Positions 6,650 to 11,244 of a stretch of DNA of 11,244 bases are shown in pieces. The notes beneath the pieces were generated by a model, which ran no database searches, was not told the DNA's origin, and saw nothing but the letters and a program-made list of their open reading frames with translations. The first letter of the stretch is position 1; the number at the start of each line of letters is the position of its first letter. Made by a program: the position numbers and the translations under genes. Origin of the DNA: Gammaproteobacteria bacterium. GTDB taxonomy: Bacteria; Pseudomonadota; Gammaproteobacteria; Steroidobacterales; Steroidobacteraceae. The DNA lies in assembly GCA_030830595.1 (NCBI GenBank), contig JAURMS010000213.1, positions 1 to 11,244 on the forward strand, given 5' to 3'.

Positions 6650-7156
6650 ATGAAGATTCTCGAGGGTTTCCGTCCCCGCCTGATCGGCCTGGCCAGTGTC
6701 GCGCTGGTGGTGGCCGGCTGCGGAGGTAGCGCCAACGATGACCTGCCGCTGATCACCGCCTCCATCTCGGTCAAGAACATCGCCATGGGTGGTGAGTGCG
6801 AGACCATCCCGGTGCGCATGGTTCCAAAGGAGCTGGACGAAAAGGCCAACAAGTACGCCAACGCCCGCCAGATGGTCGTCGAAGTGCCCACCGAGGGCCC
6901 GACCGACGAAAACGGCGCGCCCATGTGCAATGGCTCGGCCGAGACCTTGCCGCTGCACACCGGGACCTGGGAGTTCAGCGCCCCGCTGCGTTCGGATACG
7001 GCGCGCTGCGATCGCAATATCCAGGCGGATGGCGACCGCAACATCATCTTTATCGATGCCGTGGAAGGCTGCGAGGGCGCGCCCGCCGAGCCCGAGCCGG
7101 CCTCCGAGGAGATGACCACGGAAGAGGCTGGGGCCGAAGGCGCCGAGACGCCTTGA
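6650..7156 (+). CDS. Putative lipoprotein with acidic C-terminal tail, function unknown
   Basis: I do not recognise this 168-residue protein. The N-terminus has a basic start, a hydrophobic stretch LIGLASVALVVAG and a lipobox VAGC with Cys24 as the lipidation site, followed by GGSANDD. With Asp at +4 rather than +2, outer-membrane sorting is plausible. The middle part (about 35-133) carries four further cysteines in two regions (ECET, MCNG, ARCDRN, EGCEG) that could form disulfides in the periplasm. The last 30 residues are a Pro/Glu/Ala-rich acidic tail, probably disordered. The ATG at 6650 is supported by AAGGGAG around 6633-6639. The proposed start of the following hydrolase overlaps this stop codon, so the two are likely translated in a coupled way. 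Confidence 0.75.
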   Translation: MKILEGFRPRLIGLASVALVVAGCGGSANDDLPLITASISVKNIAMGGECETIPVRMVPKELDEKANKYANARQMVVEVPTEGPTDENGAPMCNGSAETLPLHTGTWEFSAPLRSDTARCDRNIQADGDRNIIFIDAVEGCEGAPAEPEPASEEMTTEEAGAEGAETP

Positions 7157-7974
7157 TTCCTCCTGTCCTGCTGCGCGCGGGCTTCGGCCTATATGGCCGG
7201 CTCGCGCCGCGGCAGGCGGCCCTGACCGCGGCCAGCCTGCTAACCCGTCCGCGTGGGCGCAATCCTCCCCAGCCCTGGGAACACGAGCCAACCGATCCGC
7301 TCCCCGAACCGCAGGTGCTGCCCGGCGACCTCCACGCCCTGCAGTGGGGCGATTCCGGCCCCCTGGTGCTCGGCCTGCACGGCTGGCGTGGCCGTCCCAC
7401 CCAGTTCGGTCGGCTCGCCGAGGCCATGGTCGCCGCGGGCTATCGCATGATCGTGCTGGATGCTCCCGGTCACGGCCGCAGCCGGGGGCTTGCTGCCACA
7501 CCGCGGCTGTTGGGCGAGGCGCTGGTAGAGGCCGGTGCGGCCTTGGGCGAAGTTCACGCGCTGATCGGGCACTCGCTGGGAGGCGCTGCCGCGCCCATCG
7601 CCATCGAGCTCGGGTTGCGTGTCCGGCGCCTGGTGATGATCGGCAGCCCGGCCCGGCCCAGCCGCCTGATCGAGTGGTATGCCGACCAGCTCGGCCTGCC
7701 ACTGCAGGCCAGGCGTCGGCTGGACGAGTGGTTCGACGCCCACGCCGGGCGGCCGGCGGCGCTGCTCGATCCGGTGGCGCTGGCGCCGCATGTCGAGGCG
7801 TCGGTGATGGTGGTTCACGACGAGGATGACGAGATCATCCCGGCGGCCGATGCGCGACTGCTCGAGGCGGCCTGGCCGCCCGCACAGATGCTCTATACGC
7901 GCGGCCTCGGACATCGCAACGTGTTGTCGGACCCGGAGGTGGTGGCTGCGGTACGCGCCTTCATCGCCGGCTGA
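7153..7974 (+). CDS. Alpha/beta-fold hydrolase, substrate unknown
   Basis: This is a 273-residue hydrolase if it starts at TTG 7153, where TTGA overlaps the lipoprotein stop. The first in-frame ATG lies beyond the oxyanion loop, and an internal GTG near 7316 would remove about 54 residues. LHGWRG (75-80) is the oxyanion-hole loop. The nucleophile elbow is GHSLGG with Ser141. The acid is probably Asp226 in HDEDDEIIP, and the base is His254 in GLGHRNVL, giving a complete Ser-Asp-His triad. VLDAPGHGRS (101-110) is the usual strand-loop after strand 4. There is no cap-domain insertion of note. The N-terminal 50 residues are Arg/Pro-rich with no signal peptide, so it is probably cytoplasmic. It is likely an esterase-like enzyme; the substrate cannot be inferred. 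Its 3' end overlaps the convergent gene by 82 nt. Confidence 0.85.
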   Translation: MIPPVLLRAGFGLYGRLAPRQAALTAASLLTRPRGRNPPQPWEHEPTDPLPEPQVLPGDLHALQWGDSGPLVLGLHGWRGRPTQFGRLAEAMVAAGYRMIVLDAPGHGRSRGLAATPRLLGEALVEAGAALGEVHALIGHSLGGAAAPIAIELGLRVRRLVMIGSPARPSRLIEWYADQLGLPLQARRRLDEWFDAHAGRPAALLDPVALAPHVEASVMVVHDEDDEIIPAADARLLEAAWPPAQMLYTRGLGHRNVLSDPEVVAAVRAFIAG

Positions 7975-8417
7975 GCGTCTCCAGACGGCTGTCCCAGGGC
8001 TTCCCGGTATCGCCGCTCGCAGCCAACGCAACGCCCGCGTGCGCTGCACCAGCGCAGCGAGGCACCGTTCACACGGCCCCAGAACAGGCCCTGGGCGTCC
8101 TCGTCCACCAGCATTAGCAGCAGCGCGAGATTCCGGTGCCGGGCCAGTGGCGTTCGTCGCCAGCCCGGTCGATGTGTGTCCGCTGCCTGCAGGGTCCAGT
8201 CGCCCCGCGCGCTCCGGTGCCGGAAGCGTGCCAGGGGCAGCCGCCGCAGCATGGTCGTCATGCCGAACACTGGCCGCAGCTCGAAAAGCAGGATCGCGTC
8301 ATCGACCAGCTCGAAATCGAGCCGTACCTGTGAGTCGAAGGCAGGGTCGCAGAGCCGGCCGCAGTATCGCTGGAACAACCGCTCGGCAAGCATCCGGGTA
8401 TGCTGGGGCAGCGCCAT
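7893..8417 (-). CDS. DUF3024-like protein with extended C-terminus
   Basis: Residues 1-114 match what I recall of the DUF3024 pattern: MALPQHTRMLAE, a basic helix, VRLDFELVDDAILLFELRPVF, PLARFRHRSARGDWTLQAAD, and a final LVDEDAQGLFWG. Members are mostly small proteins of about 110 residues with no established function. Here the frame continues 60 residues past FWG, running into the antisense of the convergent hydrolase gene. The extension contains a cysteine cluster, CSARGRCVGC (Cys124, Cys130, Cys133), then a low-complexity tail ending RCPRPRV. The cluster could bind metal, or the tail may be readthrough caused by loss of an earlier stop. The ATG at 8417 begins at the family N-terminus. The upstream open frame lies on the antisense of the next gene and is not credible. 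The start is 15 bp from the divergent gene at 8433. Confidence 0.7.
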   Translation of the reverse strand: MALPQHTRMLAERLFQRYCGRLCDPAFDSQVRLDFELVDDAILLFELRPVFGMTTMLRRLPLARFRHRSARGDWTLQAADTHRPGWRRTPLARHRNLALLLMLVDEDAQGLFWGRVNGASLRWCSARGRCVGCERRYREALGQPSGDAQPAMKARTAATTSGSDNTLRCPRPRV

Positions 8418-8432
8418 GGCGGAGAATCTAGC
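8418..8432. promoter_or_regulatory. 15-bp divergent start region with overlapping -10-like hexamers
   Basis: Only 15 bp separate the start codons of the DUF3024-like gene (8417, minus) and the UPF0104-like gene (8433, plus). The plus strand has GAGAAT at 8422-8427 (four of six to the -10 consensus), 5 nt before its ATG. The minus strand has TAGATT at 8430-8425 (four of six), 7 nt before its ATG. The plus strand also has GGAG (8421-8424) at a usable ribosome-binding distance, so the same bases could serve translation instead. Any -35 elements would lie within the opposite coding sequence. Confidence 0.3.
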
Positions 8433-9374
8433 ATGACCGTGAAAGTGCCCTGGCGCAGGCTCCTGCCCGCGGTGATCTCGCTGGCGATCATTGGGATCGC
8501 CGGGGTCATCCTGGTACGCACCCTCTCCACGCTCGATCCGGCCGCCGTGCTCCGCCAGTTCGAGGCCACCCCCGGGATCGCCCTGGCGCTGGCCATTGGC
8601 CTGTCGGTGCTCGCCTATGGGGCGCTGGCTGCCTATGAAGTGGCGATGCTGCGCTATGTCGGCGCCACGATGCCCGCCTGGCGGCCTTTCCTCACCTCGC
8701 TGGTGGCTTACCCCCTGGGACATGCCATCGGTTTTGGTGCCCTGTCTGGCGGTGCGGTGCGCTACCGCTTCTATGCCGCGGCGGGGTTGCCGGCGCTCGA
8801 CATTGGCAAGGTGGTGGTGCTCTCTGCCATGCCCTATGCCGCGGGACTCGGCCTGCTGTGTGGCATCTCGCTGCTGCTGTGGTCGGCCGAGGCGGCTCCG
8901 CTGCTGAACCTCACCCCTGGTGCCGCACAGGCCATTGGCGCGAGCCTGGTCGTCTCGCACGCCCTGTATGTGGGACTCGTCCTGCGGTGGCGGCGGCCGC
9001 TGAAACTCAAGAGCGTCACGCTGGAATTGCCCAGCCCGCGCATGACCTGGCTGCAATACCTGGCTGGGCTCGCCGACGTGCTGTGCGCCGTCGGGGTGCT
9101 CTACGTGCTCCTGCCGGATTCCCTGCAACTGGGCTTCGCGCCCTTTGTGGCGGTCTACGTCATCGCCATCCTCGCCGGGTTGCTGTCCAGTGTCCCCGCG
9201 GGCCTTGGGGTGTTCGAGTCGATGATGCTGCTGATGCTCCGGGACCAGCCAGCCGATGCGGTGCTCGGCGCAGTGCTGGCCTACCGGTTGGCCTACGAAC
9301 TGGTGCCCTTCGCCTGGGGGCTGCTGCTGTTCCTGGTCCTGGAGTTGACCGGCCGCCGCCAGCCCGCCGCCTAG
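8433..9374 (+). CDS. UPF0104 / MprF-flippase-like integral membrane protein
   Basis: The 313-residue protein has about eight hydrophobic segments, beginning LLPAVISLAIIGIAGVILV (10-28). It belongs to the lysylphosphatidylglycerol synthase transmembrane family (YbhN, UPF0104), related to the lipid-flipping half of MprF. GHAIGFGALSGGAVRYRFYAAAGL (96-119) and SSVPAGLGVFE (252-262) are the conserved family blocks. The soluble aminoacyl-transferase domain of MprF is absent, so it cannot itself make lysyl-PG. A lipid transport or flipping role in the inner membrane is inferred from the family. An ATG at 8400 is in frame, but I chose 8433, because it follows GGAG at 8 nt and avoids a long overlap with the divergent gene. 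The stop shares its CTAG with the stop of the convergent lipoprotein gene. Confidence 0.85.
   Translation: MTVKVPWRRLLPAVISLAIIGIAGVILVRTLSTLDPAAVLRQFEATPGIALALAIGLSVLAYGALAAYEVAMLRYVGATMPAWRPFLTSLVAYPLGHAIGFGALSGGAVRYRFYAAAGLPALDIGKVVVLSAMPYAAGLGLLCGISLLLWSAEAAPLLNLTPGAAQAIGASLVVSHALYVGLVLRWRRPLKLKSVTLELPSPRMTWLQYLAGLADVLCAVGVLYVLLPDSLQLGFAPFVAVYVIAILAGLLSSVPAGLGVFESMMLLMLRDQPADAVLGAVLAYRLAYELVPFAWGLLLFLVLELTGRRQPAA
9371..9374. other. CTAG tetranucleotide encoding both stop codons of convergent genes
   Basis: Plus-strand TAG at 9372-9374 ends the UPF0104-like gene, and minus-strand TAG at 9373-9371 ends the MalM-like gene, so the palindrome CTAG serves both. A 10-bp perfect palindrome, CCGGCGCCGG (9375-9384), follows immediately inside the minus-strand gene. 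No separate terminator can fit between the two genes. Confidence 0.9.
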
Positions 9375-10039
9375 CCGGCGCCGGGCAGTTCGATGGGGGC
9401 GATAGTCAGGCGGAGACGGCCATAGGGTGAGGCCAGGACGGCCGCACCCGAATTCCGCTCCAGCCAGTCGAGGCTGGGCAGGGTCACCTGGTCGCCAGGT
9501 CGGTCAAAAGGTGGAGGGCTGTTGACCAGCACACCCGGGGTGAAAATGACCATGTAGCGCTCGCGCGTCCGCCGCGGATCGAAGGGCGCCACCACCGCGA
9601 GTCCCGGCTGCCCCTCGGCTTCGAGCAGTCCCTGCTCGAGCCGGAGGTTGTCCAGGTAGGACACGCGAGTGACCACGAAGGCATCGTCCAGCATGGCGAG
9701 AATCGGGTAGAACACGCTGGTGTCCTCCCCCGCGACATCGAACAGCCCCTCCACGCGGATCCTGAACGGACCTTCAGCCTCAGGCAGCCGGAATGCGGCA
9801 AAGGGGCTGATCCCACTCTGGAAGTCGAAGGTGGGGCTGTCGGGTCCGATCAGCCAGTCCATCACGCCTGCTGCCGGCAGCGGCCGGTAATCGAAACGCT
9901 CCGGATCCTCGCAACAGGGCGTGCTCGCCGCGTGGATGGCCAGGCGTTGTTCTACCAGCGGCGGATAGGGGGGCGTGCTCGCGCCGCAGCCGGCAAGAAC
10001 GAGGCAGCACAGCAGCAGAGTTCGGGTCAGCGGCGTCAT
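9371..10039 (-). CDS. MalM-like periplasmic lipoprotein
   Basis: The 222-residue protein has a signal peptide MTPLTRTLLLCCLVLAGC with the lipobox LAGC and lipidated Cys18. The mature part shows the pattern I associate with the MalM family (maltose-operon periplasmic protein): a CC pair (42-43) before FDYRPLP, then a SPTFDFQSGISPFAAFRLPE block (68-87) and FYPILAMLDDAFVVTRVSYLD. MalM itself has no firmly known activity, so only a periplasmic, membrane-attached location can be proposed. The internal ISPFAAFRLP segment and a later GYR-like strand pattern suggest a beta-sandwich. No maltose genes are near, so a link to maltose is not supported. The start ATG at 10039 begins the signal peptide, but no clear ribosome binding site precedes it. 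It lies 65 nt after the upstream receiver-like gene on the same strand, so cotranscription is possible. Confidence 0.65.
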   Translation of the reverse strand: MTPLTRTLLLCCLVLAGCGASTPPYPPLVEQRLAIHAASTPCCEDPERFDYRPLPAAGVMDWLIGPDSPTFDFQSGISPFAAFRLPEAEGPFRIRVEGLFDVAGEDTSVFYPILAMLDDAFVVTRVSYLDNLRLEQGLLEAEGQPGLAVVAPFDPRRTRERYMVIFTPGVLVNSPPPFDRPGDQVTLPSLDWLERNSGAAVLASPYGRLRLTIAPIELPGAG

Positions 10040-10072
10040 GGGGCCAAGAGGCTAGCACGTTCCAGTCCGCTT

Positions 10073-10104
10073 GCCGCGCCGGCCGGGGCGTGGCGCCTCG
10101 CGGC
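10073..10104 (-). terminator. GC-rich inverted repeat after the receiver-like gene, weak terminator candidate
   Basis: GCCGCG (10073-10078) and CGCGGC (10099-10104) form a six-base stem directly downstream of the receiver-like gene's stop. A second GGCG/CGCC stem is possible within the loop. There is no T-run on the minus strand, and such repeats arise easily in GC-rich DNA. It may attenuate transcription before the MalM-like gene. Confidence 0.25.
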
Positions 10105-11169
10105 TCACTTTTTGGATGGCTGGCGGAACCCTTCCGGAATCCGAGGGGCCCGGGCCCGGTCCAGCTCGGCCTGCAGCTTGTCGGCGTAGACGGGAATGGC
10201 CGGATGGGCAGGATCCGCGCTGCGGGCCGCATCCAGCGCCCCAGCGGCTCCAGCGATGTCGCCGGCCTTCAGCGAGGGCTCCACGGCACGGATGAGTTGA
10301 TCTGCTGTCGCGGCGAGCCCTGCGCGTGCGGCAGCGTTCTCCTGGTCCAGCAGTAACACCCAACGATAAAGCTCGATGGCGTTTGCACCCTCCGGCGCGA
10401 CCAGGCGGCCCTCGTCCTGTGCCAGTTGCGCAGCCTCCAGCAGTCGAGCCACTTCAGATTCGCGGACCGCCGGGCTCATGCCTGGATCCTGCTCGGCGAT
10501 GACCGCCGGCAAGGTCCAGGCCTCCCAGGGTCGGGTCAGGGTGAGCCAGGTCAGGCTGCCGGCCAGCAGCGCGCCCATGAGCAGAGCGGTGATGTTGCGT
10601 TGTAAACGCTCGATGACGATGTTGGGGATGTCCAGCCGGGGGAGACGAAACTTCACCCGTCTCCAGAGCGGACGCCTGTCGCGCGGCCGCGGTGGCGGCA
10701 TGGCGGGGGTTCGCTGTGCGGCGACATTCAGGAAGTTCTTGATCCGCCTGGCAGAGAGGGGCTTGTGAAGGAACCTGAAGACCCTGCCATCGGAAATCCG
10801 CTCGCCCAGTTCAGCCTCGTCGTCCTGGCGACCGATGACGATGACAGGCAGCTTTGGAAACTGCCGGTGGATGGAGTCGACGATGGAGGGCGTGTCGTGG
10901 GTGGTGAGGCCAGCATCGATCAGCAGGACCCCGCGCTTGGCGCTGAACAGCAGGTCGACGGCGTGTGCGGGGTCTTCCGCGCGCCAGATGAGGTGGTTTT
11001 CCCGGCTGGTGTAGCCGAGGAGTTCGATCAGCAGGGGATCGCGTGCAAGCAGCACTACATTGGCGGCCTCGCCTGGCGGCAAGGCACTCGCCTCGCCCTG
11101 GCCATCCGCCTCGGACGAGACCAGAGTCAGGGCGGCCTTGGCCTCTCGGGCGGATGACGAGGGTCCCAT
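10105..11169 (-). CDS. Receiver-like domain / single TM / TPR-like protein, output unknown
   Basis: The 354-residue protein has three parts. Residues 37-150 resemble a response-regulator receiver: NVVLLARD (beta1, acidic Asp44), LLIDAG with Asp85 as the likely phosphoacceptor, LPVIVIG (beta4) and RFLHKP with the conserved Lys136-Pro137. The beta4 Ser/Thr appears to be Gly113, so signalling may be altered or phosphorylation-independent. An Arg-rich linker (161-178) leads to one transmembrane helix (about 194-211), predicted to keep the receiver cytoplasmic. The C-terminal 240-340 is helical; GANAIELYRWVLLLDQENAAARAGL looks like a TPR unit and should be periplasmic. No DNA-binding, cyclase or kinase domain is visible. 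The ATG at 11169 follows AGGGGA at 5-6 nt, and the in-frame TTG at 11172 is less likely. I recall similar helical regions before TonB-like domains in Xanthomonadales, but no TonB domain is present. Confidence 0.75.
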   Translation of the reverse strand: MGPSSSAREAKAALTLVSSEADGQGEASALPPGEAANVVLLARDPLLIELLGYTSRENHLIWRAEDPAHAVDLLFSAKRGVLLIDAGLTTHDTPSIVDSIHRQFPKLPVIVIGRQDDEAELGERISDGRVFRFLHKPLSARRIKNFLNVAAQRTPAMPPPRPRDRRPLWRRVKFRLPRLDIPNIVIERLQRNITALLMGALLAGSLTWLTLTRPWEAWTLPAVIAEQDPGMSPAVRESEVARLLEAAQLAQDEGRLVAPEGANAIELYRWVLLLDQENAAARAGLAATADQLIRAVEPSLKAGDIAGAAGALDAARSADPAHPAIPVYADKLQAELDRARAPRIPEGFRQPSKK

Positions 11170-11244
11170 CAATATCCCCTGAACGGCCCGCCATGTGCCG
11201 GGCTTGCGCGTTGGCTACCAGTGACGGCGCCCGAGGACGCCCAG
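11170..11244 (-). promoter_or_regulatory. Upstream region of the receiver-like gene
   Basis: These 75 nt hold no credible gene. The minus strand carries AGGGGA as the ribosome binding site just before the ATG. A five-base inverted repeat, GCCCG (11186-11190) and CGGGC (11199-11203) with an 8-nt loop, lies upstream. I find no convincing -35/-10 pair, so the promoter may be outside the window or of a different sigma class. The region could also contain the end of an upstream transcript. Confidence 0.3.

Noticed and set aside
8418..9128. Upstream extension of the DUF3024-like frame
   Set aside because: It is antisense to the UPF0104-like membrane gene, and the family N-terminus MALPQH is at 8417.

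Overview
The window is a dense, GC-rich (about two-thirds G+C by eye) bacterial chromosome segment. It most likely comes from a gammaproteobacterium. The order atpD-atpC-glmU-glmS is a familiar gammaproteobacterial arrangement, and the accessory genes (a DUF3024-like protein, a receiver/TM/helical-repeat protein, a eukaryote-like squalene synthase) would suit a Xanthomonadales or Chromatiales relative. That finer placement is an inference from recalled family distributions, not a search result.

Layout. Positions 1-4272 (+ strand) are housekeeping: the 3' end of the F1 ATPase genes (atpD partial, atpC), then glmU and glmS, which begin and end the route from fructose-6-phosphate to UDP-GlcNAc. 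A compact hairpin fills the gap where glmS meets a minus-strand pair: a squalene/phytoene synthase-family gene followed after 16 nt by a thioredoxin-type arsenate reductase. An 81-bp divergent intergenic region with recognisable promoter elements separates that pair from a small SAM-dependent methyltransferase (+). Next come a short lipoprotein with an acidic tail and an alpha/beta hydrolase whose proposed TTG start overlaps the lipoprotein stop. A DUF3024-like gene (-) overlaps the hydrolase tail-to-tail and lies head-to-head with a UPF0104/MprF-flippase-like membrane protein (+), with only 15 bp between the start codons. That membrane gene and a convergent MalM-like lipoprotein gene (-) share one CTAG tetranucleotide as both stop codons. 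The last gene (-) encodes a receiver-like domain, one transmembrane helix and a TPR-like C-terminal part. It has no recognisable DNA-binding or enzymatic output domain.

How the genes work together. The ATPase genes supply energy and glmU/glmS supply amino-sugar precursors for the envelope. Later genes lean towards the envelope as well: two lipoproteins, a flippase-like protein, a membrane-anchored receiver and an isoprenoid condensing enzyme. No single pathway is evident among them.

I see no RNA genes, CRISPR array, insertion sequence, attachment site or phage gene. I do not see a clear new multi-gene system. The most unusual items are the receiver-TM-TPR protein, the extended DUF3024-like protein with a cysteine cluster, and a recurring -10-like hexamer 5-7 nt before several start codons that hints at leaderless transcripts.
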